Shown here piece after piece: positions 35,485 through 46,529 of a DNA stretch of 64,000 nt; the first letter of the stretch is position 1, and every line of letters begins with the position of its first letter. The position numbers were made by a program, and so were the translations under genes. The stretch is from Paraescarpia echinospica (taxonomy: Eukaryota; Annelida; Polychaeta; Sabellida; Siboglinidae): positions 76,222,291-76,286,290 of the forward strand of contig CM034531.1 in the NCBI GenBank assembly GCA_020002185.1, read 5' to 3'. The notes beneath the pieces are model-generated. The model was not told the origin of the DNA. It saw only the letters and a list, made by a program, of their open reading frames with translations, and searched no databases.

Positions 35485-35733
35485 ATGGACATCGATGATG
35501 TATACCATGAATTCTGTCCATTCGGTCGTTACCAGCGCAAGGTGTTCTGGTGTATTGGCCTCTTTACATCCTTCATGGCCTTCCACCAGATCCACAATGT
35601 TTACATAGGAGCTGAACCAAAGTTTCAGTGTCATCTTAACAACGGGAAGCTGATCCCTGGCTGCCCTGAATATGGCAGCAGGTGTCAGAAGTATGTGTAT
35701 GACCGCACAGAGTTCACCTCTATTGTTTCCGAG
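35485..35733 (+). CDS. SLC22 transporter exon 1 (coding part)
   Basis: Starts MDIDDVYHEFCPFGRYQRKV, the family's typical MDxDDxxxxxGxFGRYQ opening, which supports this ATG. It contains TM1 and most of the first extracellular loop and ends at TTTCCGAG|GTGGGG in phase 0. An acceptor (GCAG) lies one base before the ATG. Confidence 0.9.
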
Positions 35734-38700
35734 GTGGGGTTTGCATTCTTTATCCCATGATAGTTGACCAATGTGATTACACGGTTTATAGATGCTCTGT
35801 AGATAAAATTAGGCAGTTTGGCTGTGTTAAACAAACATGGTGTACTAACAAAGAAGTTATTAATCGGACGTCAAAGAAATTATAATTTTCTGATCATTTT
35901 CTAATTAAAAAAAGTGATAAATGATACCCATGTCATTGCTAACAAACTTAATTGTTTCTTTACAAACGTAGGGCCTAAGCTAAGCTGGCAGCTGAAATAA
36001 CTAATACAAACAATACAAATTTCATATAATATAGTTTCACATTGAAACCAATTTTTGAAGAAACTACCATAAATATATTAGATAGCTTACAGCCTAAATC
36101 TAGTTGTGGCAATGATGGCACTTCCACTAAATTATTAAAACAACAAAACAAGAAATTAGCAAACCTCTCACCATCATAATTAATCAATCATTAGCAACTG
36201 GCATTTTTAAAAATTACAAAAGTAATACAACTTTATAAAAAGGGTGACAGGACATTACTTGATAACTAAATCTTGAAAGAGATCTCATCTTATAATTTAT
36301 ATTACAATGGACAATATGGTTTTAGAGAAAAACCCTCTACCCAAGTAGCTGCACTTGAACTCATTGACAGAATATCTCAGTAACTTGGTCAAGGCATGAC
36401 TCCAATCACTGTGTACCTTGATTTGTCAAAAACATTTGACATCCTTGACCCTTTTATCTACATTACAGTTTTATGGGTTTACAAATTCGGCACTAGAATG
36501 TTGCAAAAGCTACTTATCAAACAGGAAACAGTTTGTTCAGATTAATGATGCTAAATCTTTCTAAGCCGATATACGAATGGGGCCTCTATTGTTCATTATA
36601 TATATATATGAATAGTATCATCTACACTAGTAATTCATTTAAGTTCATAATGTTAGCACATGACACCACATTATTCACTACACTAAATACTAATGGACAC
36701 TGATATTCCCAATGAACGACTAAACAACGAATTAGAAAAAATAAATATTTGGCACAAAGTAAACAAACTTTCACTAGATGTAAAGAAAACAAAAACCATG
36801 ATATTTCATATGCCACAAAAAAGGTTCAGCTTCCTCTCCTTTGAATAGTTGAATCAAATATTGTATATGTGGATACTTTTAATTCTCTCGGTATCACTAT
36901 TAACAAACACCTAAATTGGGTCATATAGATGCACTGGCTTCCAAAATATAAAAAACCATAGGAGTGTTAAATAGTCTCAAACACAACATCCTATCAATTA
37001 ACATCATGAGAATAATATATAACTCCCTATTACTAGTAATAGTATGCCACCTCAATTATGGAGTGTTGGTCTGGGGGACTCGGGGTAACGTAAATAACAG
37101 AATTATAAAATTACAGAAAAGAGCAGTTAGAATTATACCTTCTAGTAATTACCTGGCACACAATTAACCAATTTTTAGGAGACTACCTCTTATTGCTTGA
37201 TGACATATAGAATTCAACTAGATCAATAAGCAGCTGCCTGATTATTTCAATCAAAACTGATTCTTACAATACCCAGCGCCATCAACATGCTACTAGGGCA
37301 TACACAAATGTATTTATCCCTAGAGCAAATCATGAATTCTCCAAAATAAACATCAGGTTCAGCATAGCAAAGATATACAGTAATTCTCCCGATATCATTA
37401 TTAATAAAATGTTCACGCACAGTATCCATGGATTCTCCACCTATATTAAAAGATACATTATTGAAAGGTATCGAAATGCTTGTACTATTATTAACTTATG
37501 TATATGTGGAAGATAATTAACTTACACCCCTATGTATGCATCGCTTTGTAGTTACTAGTTAATTATATCGTGACAGATTTAATGTTGTCTTTAAAAAAAA
37601 TTGCAATGTCTGTTGATGCATGTAGTGATTTGTTGCTTACTATATGCATGTATGTGCACATGTATATGTCAGCTACTGTATGAACTTTTAATTATAATCT
37701 CTACTATGGCATGCTCATGTATTATTAGCTAAATTACTGTCAATATATTATTACTGTACTATAATTATTAATCAATGTGGCTCTCATGGTAGCAGCATTA
37801 AAATCTCCTGACCTATCGTATATACCCGAGGTGCTCAGTTATAATGTGTGCTTGTAATTATTGGTTTAATTGATGCCCGCACATATATGCATGTGTACAC
37901 ACATGCACGCACACACACACGCACATACACACAGGTCTGTAATAAAAATAAAAGTCCAGTGTAGCAAGTTGTTTCCAAATTATTCCACAGTTTCTTGTGA
38001 TTGTCTTACTTTGCATTCACCAGGGGTCAGCACTGAACTGGCATCTACTGTCCCTGCAATTTTTGTTTTGCTATACAATCTGAAATGGTAGTGCGCAAAC
38101 ACCTCAAATTGTTTGATGTTTTACTGTTTATTATTAAACTTGTCCCCAAAATAGCTAGAGATGAGATATGCAGTGTGTGATATTTACGTTTACGGTTTCT
38201 TTTGGTTAAAACACCACAAATTAATGTAAACACCTGTAGTAATTTGGAAATGTATGTTCCATTCTGAATCTTTGTTTGCTCAGACAGAGCTTTCGGCATC
38301 CTCTCGATGCCTTCGTCAGCGTCGAACTGAATCACTTCGCTGTTGTCATGTGACATTGTTGATGTTCATCACCTGACAGCACTTCCAAGAAGCCGGTGTC
38401 TCTGTTGAGAGCTCGATGCGTCTCTTGGATTTCAATTGCATCACTAATCTTTCTTCGCCACAAGTTGTTTTCTCTGGCTGGCACAGTAGCGTCTTTGACT
38501 GTGACGTTGTGGCCTGCGTTTTCTCGGTGTTTTCCCCAGCTGTGAATGGGAGTTTTTATGCTCTTTGAATTAGTTCATCGCTGACAAAGGCATCGAGAGA
38601 ATGCCGAAAGCTCTGTCTGAACAAACAAGGATTCAGAAAGGTCACTTACTACATTTCCAAATCATGTATGCAACTGAATCCAGAAGCAGTCTACATGCTG

Positions 38701-41700
38701 ATACCTGTAGTAATACTGTTGTATGCATTTGTTTTTGACAGTGGGACTTAGTGTGTGAAGACACCTACAAGGCAAGTCTCGTCCAATCTCTCTTCATGCT
38801 TGGTATCTTCTTTGGTAGCCTCATATTCGGCTACCTGGCTGACCGTTATGGCCGGAGACACATTATTTACTTGTCCATCTTCGGCATGGTCATCGGGACA
38901 TTCGTTGGTGCCATGACATCGTCATACGTCGTCTATGCACTGATGCGTCACCTCGTCGGAGTCATCAGGTATGATAGGTTCAATTTTAACTACAGTTGTA
39001 TATATATACATTGTATGACATAAGTAGTTTAATTTACTTTTGTATTTATTACTTATAAATACTATTATTATTAGTGTTAATATTTTGTATTAGTTTCAGG
39101 TTACTGCGCAATCGTAAACAGATAAATTGATTAATAGTTAATGATATACCTAGCGTTAAGTTGCCTTACTTATTTTTTATTATGTGTATACATAATCAGA
39201 ATTTATATGTATATTTAATATACCGGGTAATTATAGTTATGCCTTCACTTTTGTTTATTTACACTTTTTATTTTAGCAAATATCTAATTATCATTATACA
39301 CTGTATTGTTCTTTTAACTCTGCATCACCTTAGCAAAACAATTAGCTGCATAATTATGTTACACTGATTACTGTAGTGAGTAATATACTTATAACTCTTG
39401 ATTAAAATTTGCAATATAATTATGTTCTTCTTTATTAACTCTAATAACCTGCATGTGACCAAATGAAATACTTTCCTTCCTCAGTGCAGGGTTCGGACTG
39501 GTCAGTTACGTCCTGGTGACAGAGGTGTGCGGGCCGTCGAAGCGAGGGTTTGTAGCGGTCATCATACCAATGATGTTCGCTGTTGGTATCACCGTCTACT
39601 CGGTGATGGCATACTTCATCCGGGACTGGCGGATGTTGACGGTGGCAACAGCAGTTCCTGGTCTCGCAGCCTTCTATATGTGCTTGTACGTTGAATCATG
39701 CTTATAAATGTCTTTTACATCACTGGTTCACCATCCTGTGGAACGTAGTTGGGGAAAAGCTAGCCTTCAACCATTGCTTTCTACTGTTTTAAACATTTTA
39801 GTTGGTAATGTAAAGAAACCATGGTTTTAGCAGAGCAATCGTTTTTTCGCTTATACACCTGAGATGTTTACAAAGAACATTACAAACTATGTCATCATAT
39901 GTGCAAGTTACATTACACATACCTGACAATACTTCATTTGAAGCATGTATGTCATTTGTGTGGTTGCTATTAAACAAGGTATACATTCCAGTTGCACCTA
40001 AATGCTGTACTAGTAGTAAATAAATGTAGCTGCAATGTAAATCTCTGTTCTTTTGCAGCTTAATTCCAGAAAGTCCACGCTGGTTACTGAGCCATGGTAA
40101 AACTGCGGAAGCTGAGCAGATTCTTGAGATGTTCATCGTAAAAGACACGGGCCAGCCACTGAAGAAGCCCATCCGTTTGAAGGCTGTGCCAGCTTCCAAG
40201 GTGTCAAGTTCAGGCGGAGGATTGATGGATGTTATATGGCACCCAGTGCTTCGCACTAGGACTGGCATCAATGTATATGCTTGGTACAGTTCATTCTGCT
40301 CTTTCATGCTTACTCTGGAGGTATTTGTTAGAAATAGGCAGTCATTTTGAGTATGTTTCTCATTCATCTCGTCAGCCATTCCAACTTATATGACCCTGAT
40401 GTTTTGAACATCTGGTTTTGAAATATTGATTAACTGATTGATTGATTGATTGACTGATTGATTGATAAATTGATTGATTGATAGTTGTATTTTCACTCAT
40501 TAACATGCTTAGTTTTACATATGATTACAACAGCATATTAAAAGTTATAATAATACATTCATTAAAATAATGTATGAATAATTAAATACAATCGTTGAAT
40601 GTTAAAATAATTTGTAAAAAGGTGCATCTTGAGTGCCACTTTAAACTGGTTAACGGTTGATTCCATTACTGTTACATCTTTCAGGTTTGTCAACTGTGCT
40701 GTGTATTACGGGCTGACAATGGGGGCAGGAAATCTTGGGGGAAACTTCTATGTGAGTGTCGGCTTTTCTGGACTCATCGAGTTACCTGCCTACATCCTCA
40801 CCTGGTACCTGCTGGACAGGTAATGTCTCCACGGTGGTCATTCACAATCTCACCTGGTACCTGCTGGACAGGTAATGTCTCCACGGTGGTCATTCACAAT
40901 CTCATCTGGTACCTGCTGGACAGGTAATGTCTCCACGGTGGTCATTCACAATCTCACCTGGTACCTGCTGGACAGGTAATGTCTCCACGGTGGTCATTCA
41001 CATCCTCACCTGGTACCTGCTGGACAGGTAATGTCTCCACGGTGGTCATTCACAATCTCACCTGGTACCTGCTGGACAGGTAATGTCTCCACGGTGGTCA
41101 TTCACATCCTCACCTGGTACCTGCTGGACAGGTAATGTCTCCACGGTGGTCATTCACAATCTCACCTGGTACCTGCTGGACAGGTAATGTCTCCATCATG
41201 TTCATTCACAATCTCACCTGGTACCTGCTGGACAGGTAATGTCTCCACGGTGGTCATTCACAATCAAACACCTTAGGTATTTGATAATGAGCAGTCACAA
41301 TTGACACATGGCAAAACAAATGAAGTAACAGTATTTTTTACTTTCTTTTGATAAGAGATGAATATGACATCATATTAAACAAAGAAAAGTTCAGTAAGAA
41401 TTATAACACCTAATCTATGATTTTAATACATGAAGGCAAGTTCTGATACATCGCAGCATTAGGACTGCCCAAAAGGTTTTACGCCTTACTCACTGGCAGA
41501 CCTGTTTAATCGATGACCATCTCAAGTTCTCTGGTAAACAGTCAGCTGCGATATAATTACTGCGCAAAGACTTCATACAAAAATATCCACCACTGTCTAT
41601 ATCTAGGTACTCATTCATACAGTTGAATGAAATGGAGTTACTTAGAGTGAACGAACTTGCCCAATGTTTGAAACAGCAACATGGTGATTCGGACCCATAA

Positions 41701-44700
41701 CCTCATGTTTGAAATGACATCACTCTGATCGCTGCACCACAGTCCACACCCGCACACTTGCATGTACACACGCACACACATACCAACACATGCACACATA
41801 CATATAAATGCACACCACATGTACATGCGCGCGTGCGCACACACCACACACGGGTGTTTTCACCATTTTTATACTCACACATGTTATTGATTATACATGG
41901 CAAGTTTAACCACTTTGCTCCATGTTTGTAGGTTAGGCCGTCGGGCTACGATATCTTACAGTATGATCGCAGGCGGCATAGCATGTCTTGTCATTCTCAT
42001 CATTCCATCAGGTGAGTCGATGCAACAGAGTATTGTGTACTAAGAAGGATTGGTATCATTTACCACTCGCCCACGGTCTGCGTAGCCTTAATGTGTCTGG
42101 CAGCCTCTAACAAATAACATTGAACTGATGACTGGATTGGATGGTTTCTCCCCTAGCCGTGAAGATGATCACCTACGATTGCTTATGAACTACAATGGAT
42201 GGGTGTATATGGGTGTTGTGTATGAAGGGTTTCAGGCCAAAACACAGTATATTCATTTTCGTGGTTTTGACAAAAAGTCACCTTTGTATATCATCCTCAA
42301 AGTATAAAAGATTGTAAATGAAGTGGGTGAATATTAAAAATCATAGAGCATGGCAGCAAAGTCTTAGATATTTGCTGCAGATAGGTCATGCAAAATATGA
42401 TATTAATTTGTTTTGTTATCAAAACGCAATACATCCGTACAGCATGTGTCATCACATGTGGCAAGGTTGTGCTCATTGGTTGAAAATGGATATATTGCAT
42501 TTTGATTTAAAAAAAAGCAGATGGTGCTTATCGCGTTTTGAAAAGAAATGCTCATTTGAGCATGTCATGTTGTTTAATGGGGATTTATTGCATTTTTTGT
42601 ATAAAATATATAGTGTATAGTGTGTGTTTAAACAATCGTTTCTTCCTTGTTTGGGCGAAATTTCAAAAATGGTGTTTATCGCATTTTACCCTGAAACCCT
42701 TCATATAGATATTACATATGACGGTTCTTTTGATTATATGCTGACAACATTACCTGTTGCTGACATCGTCTCCTATGACGTACTGTGCTGTGTGCATGTA
42801 GGTCACGCGACATTGATAACATGTCTGGCTCTCCTCGGAAAGATGGCCATATCCATGTCCTTCTCTGTCGCCTTTATATATGCAGCAGAACTCTATCCTA
42901 CAACGTTAAGGTAAGAGAAAGACCATAACAATTTTCTGCATTATACCTCGGTACTTGGTGTTTTTTACGGGAAGTTTCTGAGTTGGCGCAATGTTTTGAC
43001 CAATGTGTCATTCGATATGGTCATAACTTGACTTTTGTCTGATGCTGGGAGGACAACTGCTGATCATGCATCCCAACACAGTTCAATACTTTAATTTAAT
43101 TTAATTTAATAAAATTTAATCTGACGTTGTTTAGTGTAAACTATATCTACAAGCTTACACCAAGCAATGGACAAACAAAGGTAGGACAGCTGTTGTCACC
43201 ATTGTGGCATTGCAGAACCTCGCTATTTAGGTTACCTTTGGTACTAGGAAAACGTTACCTAAATAGTGAGGTGACTATCAGTGGGACTAATTCCCCATAC
43301 TTTACGTCAACAGAAATATTGTGGACTTAATTGCGAGGTGGTTGTATTACTGAGGTGATCGTAAAGTGAGGTTCAACTGTATTTTGATCTTGAATTTGTT
43401 CCCGACGATCATTTAATTCCTGCTGTCGCCAATTACGACATTGCATGCAGCTGATAATTATATCTTGGTAAATCAAATGTAATTCCACAGTGGCGCCCTC
43501 TGGGGGATGTCATACCATTCAGTTGTAACTGTAAATAACTACATTTGTGATTTTTTAATACATCACCAATTGGTAAGGTGATGTAAGGAAACGAACCAGC
43601 AGACCTTAGCACATAAGAGGAAATAGACTTACATTGCTCCAAAGTTAGCATTTAAATATGATTAAATTGTATAAATTTTAACAGCTTCGTAAGCCAAATA
43701 TCACAATTTTATAATGTTGAATCGGTGCCACCTAAAGCCCGGAATACACTGGCACTTTTCATCCAATCAGATCCAACCCAACCAGGCTGGCTCAGTTAGT
43801 CCATAATGCCCGACTTGTCCCCGACTGTAGTGTATGCACTACAGCGACTGAGTCAGACTCAATTGGGGGCAACTGACCTGATCCTAGCAACAAAATATGC
43901 ACACGCTGACTTCGAAACTGTCTCAAAGTCAGCGTGTCGTCACAATCATATAAACCAGCCAACAAACAGTGAATAAGGATCTAAATTTCAACATCGCTTG
44001 AAAACTTGACACGAACAAGCCCTGATTTTATTCGGACGTGTGGACATGCTAGCCAACTGACACTCACCTGACTAAACTGATACTGATTGGTCAGTTCAGA
44101 TCGGGTCGGGCAAAAAAACACTAGCGTATTCTGGACTTAATATGCAACAAAAGCAGATTGGCCACGATAACAATAATAATTCAGTTATGTATTACTCCTG
44201 ATTGTACAACTGGTTTGGAAAGACACATACTTTTTGTTAATTGTTTGTCAATTGAACTTTCAGAAACAAGGCAATGGGATTGTGCAGCATGGCAGCACGT
44301 GTAGGTGGCATTGTATCACCATTTATTATATCAATGGTAAGAAATATTACTTAATAAATATTTCTGATGTTATAATTATAACTTAAATATAACTATAATT
44401 ATGTATTAATGGTATGTGTGTTTTTAAAACAATAAAAAAATTTAATGACAAGCTGTTATTGCATCGATTGAATGCAATTTATTTTTAGAACATCAGATTT
44501 TGAGTGAAATATTTACAACCATCAAACAACAAAATGGTGCCACTGCAAAAAAGATGTTTCACGAATGTCTTTGTGCCTCATTTTACTCCAAAAGTTATAA
44601 CTTATGTAGTCCACTATTGATGTCTTGAATTTGAGATCCAACAGTTTTATCTTGCTTGGATTTGACTCTAAACGTGTTTGAGCAATCATGCTTACAAACA

Positions 44701-45228
44701 CAAAATTCTGCATTGTTCCAGCTGTTGTGGAGGGTAGGGCCATTTTCATTCTTTTGTATTATAGCAAAACCTCACTATTAAGGTCACCTTTGGGACTGGA
44801 CAAACGTGACCTGAATAGTGAGGTGACCATATTAGTGGGACTAATTTCCTATACTTTACTGCTACATGAATAATTTGGGACTATCTTAGGATGACCTTAA
44901 TTGGGAGCTGGCTGTATTATTGAGGTGCCCTTAAAGTATGTATTGTAGAAATCCTGATTGGCTGAATTTTTCCTCTTTTCAGTCTCACGTATACAAATCG
45001 TTGGACTTTCTCGTATTTGGCATTCTTGCATTCACTGCGGGACTGCTCTGTCTGCGACTACCAGAAACAGCGAATCTGCCGATGCCCGAAACATTGGAAG
45101 ACATTCGCAAACACTCGCGTCACCGTGTTATTAGTCACAAAGGCAAGATGCCATTCACAGAGGACAGAGTACAACTGATAGAGGGGGAAATCGCAGCGAA
45201 TGAGTTGAGTAATACAGGAGAAATATAG
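35485..45228 (+). CDS. SLC22-family organic ion transporter (whole gene, 9 coding exons)
   Basis: Joining nine GT-AG exons gives 514 residues with every phase consistent. The protein is a 12-helix major facilitator of the SLC22 (organic cation/carnitine/anion) family in the plasma membrane. Landmarks: TM1 about residues 20-40; VSEWDLVCED before TM2; GYLADRYGRR (113-122) between TM2 and TM3; PESPRWL (229-235) after TM6; a long cytoplasmic loop; YYGLTMGAGNLGGNFYVS in TM7; LLDRLGRRA between TM8 and TM9; AELYPTTLRNKAMG near TM10-11; and LPETANLPMPETLEDI at the C-terminus. The first extracellular loop is short (about 45 residues, four Cys, no N-glycosylation sequon) compared with about 100 in vertebrate OCT/OAT. 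Substrate cannot be inferred. Confidence 0.93.
35965..37515 (+). mobile_element. Decayed LINE in SLC22 intron 1
   Basis: Remnants recognisable in translation: an FREKPSTQVAALELIDRI-like block (about 36315-36370), VYLDLSKTFDILD (36410-36440), SNRKQFVQI (about 36515), LNSLKHNILSINIMRIIYNS (36964-37025), VIVCHLNYGVLVWGTRGN (37035-37090) and LQKRAVRIIPSS. Many frameshifts and a missing catalytic Asp pair show it is old. It resembles the LINE in GPCR intron 1. Confidence 0.8.
38220..38670 (-). mobile_element. Penelope-like element 3' fragment with inverted flanking repeats
   Basis: Minus-strand translation of about 38350-38560 gives HSWGKHRENAGHNVTV, RENNLWRRKISDAIEIQ, THRALNRDTGF, the C-terminal end of the Penelope GIY-YIG endonuclease (conserved Arg-Lys-Ile-x-x-Ala and NRD). 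The 3' flank (TGACGAAGGCATCGAGAGGA, then TGCCGAAAGCTCTGTCTG; 38275-38320) recurs as an inverted copy at about 38582-38640. Inverted partial copies of this kind are characteristic of Penelope insertions. Confidence 0.75.
38742..38968 (+). CDS. SLC22 transporter exon 2 (TM2-TM4)
   Basis: Acceptor TTTTTGACAG; begins WDLVCEDTYKASLVQSLFML and contains GYLADRYGRR, the MFS loop signature. Ends ATCAG|GTATGA in phase 2, joining exon 3 to give GVISAGFG. Confidence 0.95.
39485..39685 (+). CDS. SLC22 transporter exon 3 (TM4-TM6)
   Basis: Acceptor CCTCAG; encodes GFGLVSYVLVTEVCGPSKRG, where the family usually has YxLxxExxxxxxRG, then TM5 and TM6. Ends TGCTT|GTACGT in phase 2. Confidence 0.93.
40059..40283 (+). 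CDS. SLC22 transporter exon 4 (PESPRWL and cytoplasmic loop)
   Basis: Acceptor TTTTGCAG; encodes LIPESPRWLLSHGKTAEAEQ, the family signature, and the large intracellular loop up to INVYAW. Ends GCTTG|GTACAG in phase 2, joining FVNCAVYYGL. Confidence 0.95.
40436..40486 (+). repeat. (GATT)n microsatellite in SLC22 intron 4
   Basis: About twelve GATT/ATTG units with single-base interruptions. Confidence 0.9.
40685..40819 (+). CDS. SLC22 transporter exon 5 (TM7-TM8)
   Basis: Acceptor TCTTTCAG; encodes VNCAVYYGLTMGAGNLGGNF and LIELPAYILTWYLLDR. The donor CTGGACAG|GTAATG is the first of nine tandem copies of this exon-intron junction (see the minisatellite). Only this donor keeps the reading frame. 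Confidence 0.95.
40797..41264 (+). repeat. 52-bp minisatellite spanning an SLC22 exon-intron boundary, nine units
   Basis: Each unit carries CTCACCTGGTACCTGCTGGA, then CAGGTAATGTCTCCACGG and TGGTCATTCACA. Unit starts recur every 52 bases (GGTACCTGCTGGACAGG at 40804, 40856, 40908, 40960, 41012, 41064, 41116, 41168 and 41220). The first unit is the true 3' end of exon 5, so 22 bp of coding sequence and the 5' splice site are copied nine times. Reading through the first donor meets TAA at once. Confidence 0.95.
41400..41745 (-). repeat. tRNA-derived SINE, copy 2, in SLC22 intron 5
   Basis: On the minus strand an A-box-like GTGGTGCAGCGATCAGAG and a B-box-like GGGTCCGAATC stand in tRNA order, followed by the body AAACATTGGGCAAGTTCGTT and a long 3' part with GGTCTGCCAGTGAGTAAGGC. 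It shares its body with 32045-32235 and its 3' part with 27845-27970. It is oriented opposite to the host gene. Confidence 0.7.
41755..41860 (+). repeat. CA/TG-rich low-complexity tract
   Basis: Imperfect ACACGCACACACAY run at the 3' side of the SINE; source of Cys-rich shadow ORFs. Confidence 0.8.
41932..42011 (+). CDS. SLC22 transporter exon 6
   Basis: Acceptor TTTGTAG; encodes LGRRATISYSMIAGG, the second MFS loop motif, and TM9. Ends CCATCAG|GTGAGT in phase 1. Confidence 0.93.
42012..42801 (+). other. SLC22 intron 6, no further feature
   Basis: AT-rich intron. A recurring short ATTGCATTTT / TATCGCRTTTT motif (about 42430-42690) is the only pattern noticed; nothing coding. Confidence 0.6.
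42802..42910 (+). CDS. SLC22 transporter exon 7 (TM10)
   Basis: Acceptor CATGTAG; encodes GKMAISMSFSVAFIYAAELY then PTTLR, matching the family GKxxxxxxFxxxYxYxxELxPTxxR pattern. Ends TTAAG|GTAAGA in phase 2. Confidence 0.95.
43205..43378 (+). repeat. Hairpin-forming dispersed repeat, copy 1 (SLC22 intron 7)
   Basis: ACCTCGCTATTTAGGTTACC (43217-43236) and GTTACCTAAATAGTGAGGT (43254-43272) are inverted, forming a near-perfect stem of about 19 bp with a 17-base loop. It is followed by GGACTTAATTGCGAGGTGGT and a GAGGTGATCGTAAAGTGAGG segment. A collinear copy lies in intron 8 at 44758-44940. Confidence 0.8.
43733..44139. mobile_element. MITE with TAAAGCCCGGAATACACTGG termini (SLC22 intron 7)
   Basis: Left end TAAAGCCCGGAATACACTGG and right end (reverse complement) TTAAGTCCAGAATACGCTAG are imperfect inverted repeats of about 26 bp bounded by TA on both sides. 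The 407-bp interior includes a hairpin CACGCTGACTT...AAGTCAGCGTG (about 43901-43938) and no coding capacity. TA bounds suggest a Tc1/mariner-type target duplication; inference. Confidence 0.75.
44264..44336 (+). CDS. SLC22 transporter exon 8 (TM11)
   Basis: Acceptor ACTTTCAG; encodes NKAMGLCSMAARVGGIVSPF then IISM. Ends ATG|GTAAGA in phase 0. Confidence 0.95.
44758..44940 (+). repeat. Hairpin-forming dispersed repeat, copy 2 (SLC22 intron 8)
   Basis: ACCTCACTATTAAGGTCACC and CGTGACCTGAATAGTGAGGT (44769-44824) pair as in copy 1; the downstream TTATTGAGGTGCCCTTAAAG segment is also conserved. It lies just upstream of the exon 9 acceptor. Confidence 0.8.
44983..45228 (+). CDS. SLC22 transporter exon 9 (TM12, C-terminus)
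   Basis: Acceptor CTCTTTTCAG; encodes TM12 and LPETANLPMPETLEDIRKHS, the conserved PET motif of the C-terminal cytoplasmic tail, then a basic/acidic tail to TAG. No PDZ-ligand-like ending is evident (final residues TGEI). Confidence 0.95.
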   Translation, partial: SHVYKSLDFLVFGILAFTAGLLCLRLPETANLPMPETLEDIRKHSRHRVISHKGKMPFTEDRVQLIEGEIAANELSNTGEI

Positions 45229-46470
45229 AACTGTGAAGATATTGATAGGCAGCAACATCGTGGACCATATGTAGATATTGATAAGTTGACTGATCAGTTT
45301 GCTTTCTGCATATTGCAATCTCAAAAATTTACTTGATGTGTTCTCTCTCAGGCAAACAGTCAAGCTGAAAGACTGAAAAAAAACAGATATTGAACCAAAG
45401 GCTTCCTTGTCCCCTTGCCGTCTAGGTTTATGCTCTGGATGGCAATCTTGTTCAATATTGTTTAATGAATATTGCAAGAGCAAACCCGTTAATAACTTTG
45501 TCCTAATTAAATAAGATGATTATGTATGTCATTATGGAACTGAAGTCATCATTGAAATGTCCTGCAACGTATCCATACAGAAATCGACAAGCGAGAGCTT
45601 GCATGTATGTTTTACTCCTCATTTACCATGTTGTACAATACGTGCCTAGAACAAGGAAGGTAGCGGGGTGTAAAAGGAATAGCCACCAGTAGTCACATAA
45701 TATATGGTTGACTGTTGAAAGTTTGGTTTTGATTGGACGTCAGCCAGATATGTTGTAGTAGTGACAATGATACGTAAAGAAAGCACTTTTTCATAACCGT
45801 TTTATGTGAACTATTGTTTACAGCATGTGAGATCACAAACAGTGCAGACATTAAAATGTACCATTATTGTTTTTATTGTAAACTGAAACTGGTATGCTAG
45901 ATTAGCAAAGCGTTTTAGAACAATAGTGTTTCAAAAAGGAACGTAATGAAGTCTCAGATAACTGATACCTTTAAAATGGGCTGATCGTTGAATGTTAAAA
46001 TTGTTTATCATAATGTCAGTTTGTCTCACCAGACATTTCCACCAGCGACAGGTCGGTTGGTAATCCTGATATAGTCACGTTATTGTTACTATGGGTACGT
46101 TGATAACAATTGGTGAATCAATAGTTTGTGGCAAACACTCTTGGTCGACTAGAAATACGAAACCCGCATTCAATAATCCCAACACTCTTACTACTTATCC
46201 GTCGTGTTGTTTTCATCGTTGCTTCTCAATATGGAATGATTATTTAAATTCCTAAACTGCTTTCCAAAATTGAGGACTACTAAGAGTTGATGAATAAATA
46301 TCCGATTTACGGAAAATCTACATTCCACATCTCATAACATTTGGTTTGCAAAAATTGCTTCAAAACATGTAAGTGCATGTCCCGCCTGTTTATGAACAAA
46401 ACGTTTTATAAAACTGGATCATGGCGTTATCATTTTGTTTTCAGTGCTGGTGGTAAAACGTGCACACACA

Positions 46471-46529
<59 letters not shown>

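Larger units (their letters stand above)
35734..38741 (+). other. SLC22 intron 1 (3.0 kb)
   Basis: Holds a decayed LINE (35965-37515), a CA/CACG-rich tract (about 37890-37935) and a Penelope-like fragment with inverted flanks (38220-38670). About 37520-37880 shows only AT-rich sequence. Confidence 0.8.
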
